Below are positions 17,207 to 24,926 of a stretch of 64,000 nucleotides of DNA, in pieces. The notes below the pieces were generated by a model. It saw nothing but the letters and a program-made list of their open reading frames with translations. It was not told the DNA's origin and made no database searches. The stretch covers positions 1 through 64,000 of the forward strand of contig CALMBD010000084.1 in NCBI GenBank assembly GCA_937861115.1. The letters run 5' to 3'. This stretch comes from an uncultured Bacteroidota bacterium (GTDB taxonomy: Bacteria > Bacteroidota > Bacteroidia > Chitinophagales > Saprospiraceae). The position numbers and the translations under genes were made by a program. Every line of letters starts with the position of its first letter. The stretch's first letter is position 1.

Positions 17207-18682
17207 ATGAACATTTCCCGTCTCCCGATGCGTTTCCTGTGCATCGCACCGCTGCTCCTGCTGGCCGGTATTAATTTTGGGCAGGGCTTTCTCAAAACAT
17301 ATTCACCGGCCACAGCCGCATGCCGCGACCTCGTACAAACCGCCGACGGCGGCTATTTCATGGCCGGTGAAATCTCTGCCACAGAGCAGCTGTTTCTGCA
17401 GAAAACCGACCTGCAGGGCAATATTGTGTGGACCAACCACATGAGTCTGAACGGCGCCCGGGCTATTGCTGCCTGCCTTGCTCCCGATGGCTCCTTGCTG
17501 GTACTGGCGGAAAACTATTCCGATGGCAGTGCCTTCAAAAATGTGGTGCTGAAACTGGAGCCGACTGGCTCGGTGGTCTGGCAAACGGTTGTCGGCAATT
17601 CCTTTTTGCCGAATGGACTGAAGGATATCATCTGCACCTCCGACGGCAATATTCTGGCTGCCGGCGAAACCCGGGATGCTGCCCTTCAGCAGGATATGCG
17701 GCTGGTAAAACTCGATCAGGGCGGCAACATCCTTTGGTCGCAATCCTTTGGCGACCCCGGGTTCAACGAGCAGGTATCACAACTGGTCGAAGTGGCAAAC
17801 GGCGATATTGTCATCAGCGGTTTCGGTCTGCACGGCGCCGATCGCGATATGTTCCTGGTCCGCACAAACGCTTCAGGCACAATGCTCTGGCAAAACTGGT
17901 ATGCCAAACCCGCCACCCAGTATGCACACGACCTGCTTCAGATGTCTGACGGAGGGTTTATGGTGCTGGGCGAAACCTACGGCACAAACCCTACCTGGAT
18001 TGCGCTGCTGAAAACGGACGCCAATGGCAATGAACAGCTGTACAAACAAATCTATCCCTGGCCCCAGTCGCCCGTTAACCAGACCATCGCAATCTACAGC
18101 TTCGCCCGGGATGCCGCCGATAACGTGTATATCCCGGGACTTTATGGCCTGGGAGGCGCCGTGGCCGACAATTGTTTTTTGCTCAAAGTGGATGCGAACG
18201 CCGATGTGGTATGGAAAAATACAATTCCCGGTACCAGCGACCTGTTGTGGAAGATCATCAACACTGCCGACAACAGATTCGCGATCGGCGGCGGCTTCGA
18301 GTCGCTCACCGGCGCCTTGTTGGTCAAGACCAATACCGAGGGAGAAATATACACCAATAAAATATCGGGCAGTATTTACTTCGATGCCGATGATAACTGT
18401 GTGAAAGACTCCGGTGAGCCTGCGCTGACCAATTTTATCGTCAAGGCGCAAAATCAATCCGGGGAGTTGTTCTTCAAAAATGTAAACGCCGACGGCAATT
18501 TCCTGATGCCTGTCTCGGAAGGCAATTTTACCCTCTCGGTGGCGCCTGTATATGGTACCCAGCAATTCTGGTGCCCTGCGGCAACCAGGTGGTCGCTGTT
18601 TCGGGTCAATACCAGACGGTACAGGCGCAACCGCTTGGGGTGCGCTCTTTGGCCGATTGCCCGCAGATGTATGTGGAGATAG
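17207..18682 (+). pseudogene. T9SS-exported protein, 5' part before a frameshift
   Basis: Signal peptide (residues 1-26), then about 370 residues of repeated beta-propeller-like units of the form DGGYFMAGE..., DGNILAAGETRDA, DGGFMVLGETYG, as in secreted delta-60-type repeat proteins. It continues into a carboxypeptidase-like/SdrD-B-type segment (YFDADDNCVKDSGEPALTNF). True homology ends at about 18570 (GTQQFW); the last 35 or so residues (Arg/Trp-rich) are out-of-frame translation. The continuation lies in the -1 frame from 18571. Both parts together would make a protein of about 950 residues. Confidence 0.8.
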
Positions 18683-20067
18683 CAGCGCCTTTCCTGCGCC
18701 GCTGTGCCAGCAACAAATATGACCTTGTTTATTGCAACAATGGCAACACGACCGCTACGGCAGTCATGGTTGAACTCACCCTTTCCGGGCCGGAACTGAT
18801 ATACAATACCAGCTCGATACCGCTCGCCGGTCAGAATGGCAATGTCCTGACATTCAACCTGCCGGATGTTGATCCGGGCGAATGCGCCAGTTTCAGTGTC
18901 AGCCTGATCGTTGACTGCGTGGCTGATCTGGGCGACCTGTTTTGCGTGGAAGCCCATATATTCCCCGACACGATCTGCCCGGAAGCCAGTGCGTTCTGGG
19001 ACGGCTCGCACCTCGAAGTGGAAGGTGATTGCAACGGCGATGTTACATTCCGGGTGTCGAATACAGGCACGGGCGACATGGAAGGCACGGTGGATTATGT
19101 CATTGTGGAAGACCAGATCATGTACATGCAGGGCTATGTCCAACTCAATGCGGGACAGGATACGATCATTACGGTACCCAATCCGACAGGCGGGCCATAT
19201 TTTCTGCAAACGGAACAGCGTCCAGGCCACCCCGGACTAAACGTACCTTCCGCTATCGTATCGCCGTGCGGCGGCGCGGCGGCGGCCAGTGCGCTCCAGT
19301 TTCCCAATAACGAAGCCGATCCGTTTGTTTCCATACACTGCGACGAGGTAATCGGTTCGTACGATCCCAACGACAAACGCGGCTTTCCCCTCGGCTGGCA
19401 GGATGCGCATTATATCGAGCCCGGTCAGGAACTGGAATACATGATCCGTTTTCAGAATACAGGTACGGACACCGCATTTCAGGTGGTCGTCCGCGATACC
19501 ATTTCTGCCATGCTCGATGCCGCTACCGTGCGGCCCGGCCCGGCCAGTCACCCCTATATCTTCGAGGTAAACAGCACGGGCGTTTTGACATTTCGCTTTC
19601 CTGATATCATGTTGGCAGACAGTATGGTCAATGAGCCTGCGTCGCACGGCTATGTCATGTTCAGTATTTCCCAGCAACCGAATCTTCCTATGGGTACGGT
19701 GCTCGAAAACAACGCCGCCATCTATTTTGATTACAACGACCCGGTCATAACCAATACCACCTTTCATACCGTCGGTCATCCCTTTACCACGATTATTAAA
19801 GACCCGTCGCCCGGCAGTATTGACCTGCAAGTGTATCCCAATCCCTTTGTCGGGGAAGTGAACTTTCACCTTTCCGGTGTCGCAGCCGCTGCATCCACAC
19901 GGCTCACCGTGGTCAACACCCAGGGAAAAATGGAATATGATACCCGTTTTACCGGCTCCGATTATGTGTTGCGGAAAAATGACCTGACACAGGGCGTTTA
20001 CTTTTTCCGCATGGAAATCGAAGGCAAAACCATCGCTTCAGGGCGACTCATCGTCGGAAAGCAATAA
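18571..20067 (+). pseudogene. T9SS-exported protein, 3' part after a frameshift
   Basis: This frame begins exactly where the upstream part loses sense (VPCGNQVVAVSGQYQ...) and has no start signal or ribosome binding site of its own. It carries the conserved repeat domain found in Bacteroidota cell-surface proteins (SYDPNDKRGFP, LEYMIRFQNTGTDTAFQVVVRDTI, AAIYFDYNDPVITNTT) and ends in a type A T9SS sorting domain (LQVYPNPFVGEV...GVYFFRMEIEGKTIASGRLIV). One missing G near 18570 explains the break. If that is an assembly error, 17207-20067 is one intact gene. Confidence 0.8.
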
Positions 20068-20106
20068 CTCCGTTCACCCTATCCATCATTTCAACACTGA
20101 TTTCCC

Positions 20107-21399
20107 ATGAAAAATATCTTTTGCATTTTTGTTCTCTTCCTTGCTGCCAATGTCGGCGCGCATGCACAATCATTTCAGTTGAAAGTATGCGCCGAAGTAG
20201 CCTGCAATTCGGCACAACTGGCCAATGTTGACTTCCCCGATATCGAATTATCGACAGACACTGTTTTCCCCGACGTTACGGCCAATTGTGCGACCTATGA
20301 TGGAATTCCTTTCGGCGGCCCTTATACCATTGCGCCGGAAAAGACGGATGATCCCTTGAACGGGGTAAATGCGCTTGATCTTACCCGCATGTCCAGGCAC
20401 ATTCTGGGCATTCAGCCACTTGGCTCGCCCTATGCCATGATCGCAGCAGACATCAATAGATCCAATACCATTACCACGTTCGACATTGTGGAGTCCAGAA
20501 GACTGATTCAGGGGCTTATCACCGAGTACCCGTCCAGTGATTCCTGGCGCTTTATCGATGCTGACTTTGTTTTTCCCGATCCTGACAATCCGTTCCAGTC
20601 AGTGATCCCGTTCATGACCGCGATAACCAACAATACGGACATGCTTGTCGAGGTCAATTACAAGGCTGTCAAGGTCGGCGATGTGGATTGCTCGGCGGTT
20701 CCCGATTTCAGCGCCGGGCCCGACGACCGGCGACTTGTGGCGCTTTCGCTGCCCGACGTGGTGCTGCATTCCGGCGATTATGTTGACCTCCCGCTGCAGC
20801 TCGACGATGCCGGTCAATGGGTGGCCCTGCAATTCGGGCTGTCTTACGACCCGTCGCTGCTGGAAATAGTAACTGTGGTGCCGGGCGATTTACTGAAAGA
20901 AGATGCACTTGCCATTGCCCAACCCCGGCCCGGCGCGCTGAATGTGGTATGGTTCGACGCCATACCCGGCAATACCGGTCCCTCTGACAGGCTGTTAACC
21001 CTGCGCGTCCGCGCGCTGGCGCCTGTGCGGCTGAGTGCTGCTGTTTCCCTTGATATCAGGTCCATACTGCCGGCGATATTTACGGCCAATGAAGAAGCGA
21101 TGCGGCTGCAATTGCATTTTGACTCCGAGCAGGTCGCGGCAGGCCGGCAGATAGGAGCGCCGCAGCCCAATCCAACAGCCGGCGGAGTATCCATCCCTGT
21201 TCGCATATCCGACAAGGAAGCCATATCGATTGAGGTGTCGGATATATCGGGTAAAGCACTGTGGGTCAGACAAATATCACTTGACCCGGGAACGCACGAA
21301 ATAGGTGTGCCGGCGCAAGTCTTCCCGGAGGCAGGGGTTTACCTCTGGCGTGTCCGGGCCGGTGAAATATCCGCAAGCGGCAAAATTGTACGGTATTGA
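20107..21399 (+). CDS. T9SS cargo with dockerin-like and cohesin-like modules
   Basis: 430 residues. Signal peptide 1-20 (AHA-Q). Residues 82-137 look like a type I dockerin duplication: DPLNGVNALDLTRMSRHILGI and then AADINRSNTITTFDIVESRRL; the second calcium loop is slightly degenerate. SWRFIDADF (146-154) and KVGDVD (189-194) recur in the protein at 38447. Residues 209-335 match the cohesin-type beta sandwich (VDLPLQLDDAGQWVALQFGLSYDPSLLEIVTVVPGDLL). A type A sorting domain closes the protein (350-430). It follows the frameshifted cargo gene by 40 bases. A role in non-covalent assembly of surface complexes is inferred. Confidence 0.75.
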   Translation: MKNIFCIFVLFLAANVGAHAQSFQLKVCAEVACNSAQLANVDFPDIELSTDTVFPDVTANCATYDGIPFGGPYTIAPEKTDDPLNGVNALDLTRMSRHILGIQPLGSPYAMIAADINRSNTITTFDIVESRRLIQGLITEYPSSDSWRFIDADFVFPDPDNPFQSVIPFMTAITNNTDMLVEVNYKAVKVGDVDCSAVPDFSAGPDDRRLVALSLPDVVLHSGDYVDLPLQLDDAGQWVALQFGLSYDPSLLEIVTVVPGDLLKEDALAIAQPRPGALNVVWFDAIPGNTGPSDRLLTLRVRALAPVRLSAAVSLDIRSILPAIFTANEEAMRLQLHFDSEQVAAGRQIGAPQPNPTAGGVSIPVRISDKEAISIEVSDISGKALWVRQISLDPGTHEIGVPAQVFPEAGVYLWRVRAGEISASGKIVRY

Positions 21400-22488
21400 T
21401 TACGGATAGGCTACTGCAATTACCCCCGTACCGCTGAAATCGCGGCTTTCCCCGGCATCATTGAACAGTTTGCATTGAAAAGAAACACGCATTTTCCGGG
21501 TTTTACTGCCGTTCTCATTCGGGTCGTAGGGCATGGACTCCAGTACCTGAAATGCACTGCCCGGCGGCTGGAGGTTTCGGTCGGAACGCCAAATTTTACC
21601 CTGGTCATCAACCCATTGGATACTGACTGCGCCATTGGCGCCGGACAACAGAACGGGAACGGTGAAGTATGAAAAATTCGCCGTCTGCAACGGTACGCCA
21701 TCGGGAGAGAGGTTCTCCAGCGCGGCGCTGGCAGTGCTCTGGAAATCGTCGGTCACCGTCACGCTGTAATCGCCGGACAAAAAATCCGTCAGGAATGCGG
21801 CGGTTGTGTCTCCCGTATTCCAGATGGTGCTGATGACCTGGGTACCGCTGGTTAGAGCCGTCAGGTTGTATATAATAGAGTCATTGGTTATGCTTATATC
21901 AACCGAAGGATAAAGTTCACCCGGATTGGTCAGGGATATTGTCCGTTTCACGGTGCTGATAAAGCCCTGATCGTTTAGTGACTTGAGTTCTACCGTCAGC
22001 GGACTCAGGCCCGGGGAATCATAAACAAAGGTATCGCCCTGACCGGTCAACTGGCCGTTCACGTTCCAGTCATACAAGATGAAGCCGGTCGGGTTGACAG
22101 GGAAAAACGTGGTGCGAAAAACGGTGTCGGAAGGTACATCCATGATCCTGTAGGTCCGCAATCCGGGTGCAAAAACGCTGTCCGGGCTAAACGCGGTCCC
22201 CGCCTGCACCGTACCGAACTCAAAGCGAAGGCTGCCGGGACAATTGCCGGAAGGGCAGTTTGTTGCGGCAAAGGTACCCGAGCAGACGATAGTGTTCTGG
22301 TTATCGGTTTGAAAATCGGTAAACAGGTAAATGCTGCTGACACCTGCGGTTACAGAGGAGTTAATAGTGCCCGGAGTGGTATAATTCGCGGTAAAGACAG
22401 GCGTACCTGTTCCTCCCGGCGGCAAATCCTCCTTTTTGCAGGCTGCCCACAACATCAAAAAAAGAATCAGGCAAAGGGAATTTTTCAT
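21400..22488 (-). CDS. Lipoprotein of unknown function
   Basis: 362 residues from MKNSLCLI; an in-frame ATG three codons upstream is possible. The lipobox is LWAAC, followed by KKED. The body is beta-rich with PKD/Ig-like traits (ILYDWNVNGQLTGQGDTFVYDSPG, STIWNTGDTTAAFLTDFLSGDYSVTVTDD). It probably sits in the outer membrane. It lies 21 bases downstream of the barrel/anti-sigma-like gene on the same strand, so it may be the third gene of the sigma-factor operon. Its stop abuts the stop of the convergent gene with no spacer. Confidence 0.65.
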   Translation of the reverse strand: MKNSLCLILFLMLWAACKKEDLPPGGTGTPVFTANYTTPGTINSSVTAGVSSIYLFTDFQTDNQNTIVCSGTFAATNCPSGNCPGSLRFEFGTVQAGTAFSPDSVFAPGLRTYRIMDVPSDTVFRTTFFPVNPTGFILYDWNVNGQLTGQGDTFVYDSPGLSPLTVELKSLNDQGFISTVKRTISLTNPGELYPSVDISITNDSIIYNLTALTSGTQVISTIWNTGDTTAAFLTDFLSGDYSVTVTDDFQSTASAALENLSPDGVPLQTANFSYFTVPVLLSGANGAVSIQWVDDQGKIWRSDRNLQPPGSAFQVLESMPYDPNENGSKTRKMRVSFQCKLFNDAGESRDFSGTGVIAVAYP

Positions 22489-22509
22489 GGTATGCAAATC
22501 GGTTGGGTG

Positions 22510-23958
22510 TTAAAAATGAAATCTGAGGCCGAGGTCGACCGATAGTTGGCGCCCGGGCGCCCCGGCATCGGGCACTTTCAACACGTTGCCCGGGCGGTAA
22601 AAGCCACGTGCGGAAAACTCGAGCCTGCGGTTCATGTACCACGATGCGCCGAAAAACCCTGATGTATATATGCGGCGGTACGGCGCATCGTCGATCCAGA
22701 CTCCCCGTTGGGTGATACTGGCGTCCTCCTGCAGGGAGGCGCTGTGTTCGCGTATCAGGCGACCGCGAGCGCCCAGCAAGATGCCCGGAACGATACCTCC
22801 TTCCACACCGAATGCCCGCCAGCGCCACTGCACACTCAGAGGCGCCTCGACGAAACAAAGTCCCCTGCGCTCCAGTGTCCAGGTATCTTCCTGGTATCCG
22901 AAACTATACCGGAGTACATAACTGGACAGCGAATCGCCCGGCAGGGATTTGTCGCCCGGCTGAAAACGACCCTGGAGTCCGAGCGAGACTGACCATGCCG
23001 GGTTGAACCTGAACCCGGCAAACACACCTCCCGACCATCCGAGCCGGCGCCCGTCTGCCGTGGGTTCATAAAGGGATGCGCCGGCTGTCAAGCCAAAATG
23101 AAGGCGGTGCTCGCGGTGGGGTTTGATCAGAGGGGCGGCAACCTGCACCGTAACTGTGTCGAAAGGCCGTGGCGGACAGGCGAGCGCCTTCAATGGGACG
23201 GGGAAGGCCCGGAGTGCAGGCGCTTGCGCTGCCCCGGCCTCATCGGGTGTATCGGGGGCGGTATCGGTCGAAGGCTGGTCTCCGGCGTTTTTGGCATCTT
23301 TCCCCGCCTCCCCGGTAGTGATACGGTTGCCGCCTGTTTCACTACCGGAAGTGGAGATATTGTCACCGGTGCCGGCGTTTTTACCTGATTGGCGTTGTAA
23401 TTCCTGCGCCGAAAGGGTGGCCGGGCGATCCGTCTTTTTCAACGGCCTGCCTTTTGCCGAAGTGTTTTTTGTCCTGTTGCCACCTTTTACCTCAATCCTG
23501 TCTTCCATTGCTTGTTCCTTGCCGATTGCCGGCTGCCGATTGCCTCCGGCGCCCTCATTAGCCTCTGTTCCCTGCTCCCTGCCGGCTGCTGACAGCCTTC
23601 GGTCACCTGTTTCTGTTTCCTGATCCTTATCTCCGGTTTCCCGGTTTTTCCCTGTACCCTGTCTGCTCTCTGTTGTCTCCCTGCCTTCCGCTTCTGCTTC
23701 CTGTGCTCTGCCCACCATCTCCTGCCCCCTGCCTGCTGCTCCATACCAATTACCTACCGACAATTGCCAACTGCCCACAGCCACCAGCAGTCCGGCAAAA
23801 AACCACCAAATCAGCCAGCGTCTGCGCTTGCGCCGCCTCGCCTCATCGGCTTCTATCAGCGCCTGCGCCTGCTCCCAGAATTCCTCCCGGAACTCGAAGC
23901 GATCTGCCGGATCGTCGGAGTCAAATTTTTGCCGCATGAAATCATCAATATTTTCCAT
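22510..23958 (-). CDS. Putative envelope-spanning anti-sigma/outer-membrane barrel fusion
   Basis: 482 residues in four parts. Residues 1-45 are a charged cytoplasmic segment (MENIDDFMRQKF..., AQALIEADEARRRKRRR). Residues 46-62 form one membrane helix (RWLIWWFFAGLLVAVG). Residues 63-275 are a low-complexity linker rich in Gly, Glu, Gln and Arg. Residues 280-482 look like an eight-stranded outer-membrane barrel (LHFGLTAGASLYEP..., ending LGLRFHF with terminal Phe). It follows an ECF sigma gene by 12 bases, the usual place of an anti-sigma factor. The first third of the linker (23497-23778) is encoded by a seven-base-period repeat. The anti-sigma role is inferred from position and topology. Confidence 0.65.
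   Translation of the reverse strand: MENIDDFMRQKFDSDDPADRFEFREEFWEQAQALIEADEARRRKRRRWLIWWFFAGLLVAVGSWQLSVGNWYGAAGRGQEMVGRAQEAEAEGRETTESRQGTGKNRETGDKDQETETGDRRLSAAGREQGTEANEGAGGNRQPAIGKEQAMEDRIEVKGGNRTKNTSAKGRPLKKTDRPATLSAQELQRQSGKNAGTGDNISTSGSETGGNRITTGEAGKDAKNAGDQPSTDTAPDTPDEAGAAQAPALRAFPVPLKALACPPRPFDTVTVQVAAPLIKPHREHRLHFGLTAGASLYEPTADGRRLGWSGGVFAGFRFNPAWSVSLGLQGRFQPGDKSLPGDSLSSYVLRYSFGYQEDTWTLERRGLCFVEAPLSVQWRWRAFGVEGGIVPGILLGARGRLIREHSASLQEDASITQRGVWIDDAPYRRIYTSGFFGASWYMNRRLEFSARGFYRPGNVLKVPDAGAPGRQLSVDLGLRFHF
23497..23778. repeat. Degenerate seven-base-period repeat inside a coding sequence
   Basis: On the coding (minus) strand the DNA falls into seven-base steps such as GGCAGTT, GGCAATT, GTCGGTA, GGTAATT, GGCAGGG, GGCAGGA and GGCAGAG. 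The period is clear at the end near 23778 and fades toward 23497. It encodes the low-complexity linker starting GSWQLSVGNWYG. Confidence 0.65.
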
Positions 23959-23970
23959 AATCGTCTTGCA

Positions 23971-24531
23971 TCAGATGGTGGGGTTAAGTTCTGTTTTGAT
24001 CCAGGATTGCAGGTGTTTCCGGGCATTGTTGACATGCCATTTGGACGTGCCTTCACTCATGCCGAGCATTTCGCTGATTTCCCGGTGACTAAACCCGTCG
24101 AGGGCGAACATGTTGAACACCTGCTGTGTCACCGGTGGTAAACGGCGCAGCAGGCTTTCGATATGCTGTACGGAGATGCGCTGCTCCGCTTCGTTCCAGT
24201 CCAGGGGCTCTTCCGGGTACTCCCGTTCGATCGTATCCGTAAAAACGGTCAGATCGCGCCATTTCTTTTCCCGCCTGAATTCGTCGATGGCCGTATTGAT
24301 CATGATTCGCCTGATCCAGGCTTCAAAGGGGACTTCGTCGCGGCGGTACCGGTCGAGGTGTTGCAGGATTTTGAGGAAACCGCTGTTCATGGCCGACACC
24401 GCCTCCTGCTGGTCGCGCCGGTAACGAACGCATACAGCCATCAGTACAGGGAAACAAACCCGGTACAGGGCGTATTGCGCTTTTCGATCGCCCCGGTGGG
24501 CGGCTTGCAACAATTGCGGGTCAATGTTCAT
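23971..24531 (-). CDS. ECF-type RNA polymerase sigma factor
   Basis: 186 residues from MNIDPQLL; the frame is open upstream to 24642, but that extension has no sigma homology. Region 2: ALYRVCFPVLMAVCVRYRRDQQEAVSAMNSGFLKILQHLDRY and FEAWIRRIMINTAIDEFRREKK. Region 4: LRRLPPVTQQVFNMFALDGFSHREISEMLGMSEGTSKWHVNNARKHL. It is first in an apparent operon with the membrane/barrel protein 12 bases downstream and perhaps a lipoprotein, which suggests a sigma factor controlled by envelope status. A promoter is visible at 24551-24578. Confidence 0.9.
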   Translation of the reverse strand: MNIDPQLLQAAHRGDRKAQYALYRVCFPVLMAVCVRYRRDQQEAVSAMNSGFLKILQHLDRYRRDEVPFEAWIRRIMINTAIDEFRREKKWRDLTVFTDTIEREYPEEPLDWNEAEQRISVQHIESLLRRLPPVTQQVFNMFALDGFSHREISEMLGMSEGTSKWHVNNARKHLQSWIKTELNPTI

Positions 24532-24550
24532 GTTATGGAGTGGCCGGGGC

Positions 24551-24578
24551 CAAAAGTCGGATAATTTGCAAACTTCAA
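24551..24578 (-). promoter_or_regulatory. Putative promoter of the sigma-factor operon
   Basis: On the minus strand TTG (24578-24576), a 17-base spacer and GACTTTTG (24558-24551, one mismatch to TAnnTTTG). The implied start of transcription is about 15 bases before the ATG at 24531. Confidence 0.4.
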
Positions 24579-24643
24579 CCGGTACACGCAGCCGCCGGAC
24601 TCCCGGTTGGGTCGGGATGCAGTTTTTTTTTGAAAAAAACAAA

Positions 24644-24676
24644 AAATCGCCCTGGGAAGCATTCCCAGAGCGATTT
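24644..24676 (-). terminator. Strong hairpin with minus-strand U-tract
   Basis: AAATCGC-C-CTGGGAA, loop GCA, TTCCCAG-A-GCGATTT: 14 pairs with one mismatch. Read on the minus strand it is followed by TTTGTTTTTTT, a good intrinsic terminator. There is no minus-strand gene just upstream for it to end; it lies upstream of the sigma promoter and may insulate it. Confidence 0.6.
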
Positions 24677-24926
24677 AAAAACTGTGTTAAATGGGCTAGA
24701 GTTATTGGGAGCCAGGTTTATGTGTCAAATTCCGCACTTGTTTTCGGTGAGATACAGAGCGTTCAATCGTATGCAGGATTGAATGGGACAAAAGAACTAT
24801 CGCTATTGTCGTTGCACAAGGGCTAACTGATAACCGTGTCGGTTGGCCTAATAACCGTGTAATAAACAGGGCCTGCACAGTTATCGGCCAATTTGCACAT
24901 CTGTTAGTTTGAATGGATTACTTTCG

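Larger units (their letters stand above)
24532..24926. other. Divergent intergenic region
   Basis: No credible gene is present. It holds the sigma promoter, a strong hairpin (24644-24676) and two copies of ATAACCGTGT (24831-24840, 24851-24860) upstream of the histidine kinase. Frames crossing it lack family features. Confidence 0.6.

Noticed and set aside
18560..18580. Programmed -1 frameshift
   Set aside because: The junction ATTCTGG is not a slippery heptamer and no downstream pseudoknot is evident; a missing base is simpler.
22510..23958. Sequencing artefact in the low-complexity stretch
   Set aside because: The frame is continuous with a membrane helix before and a barrel after, so the repeat is part of a real gene.
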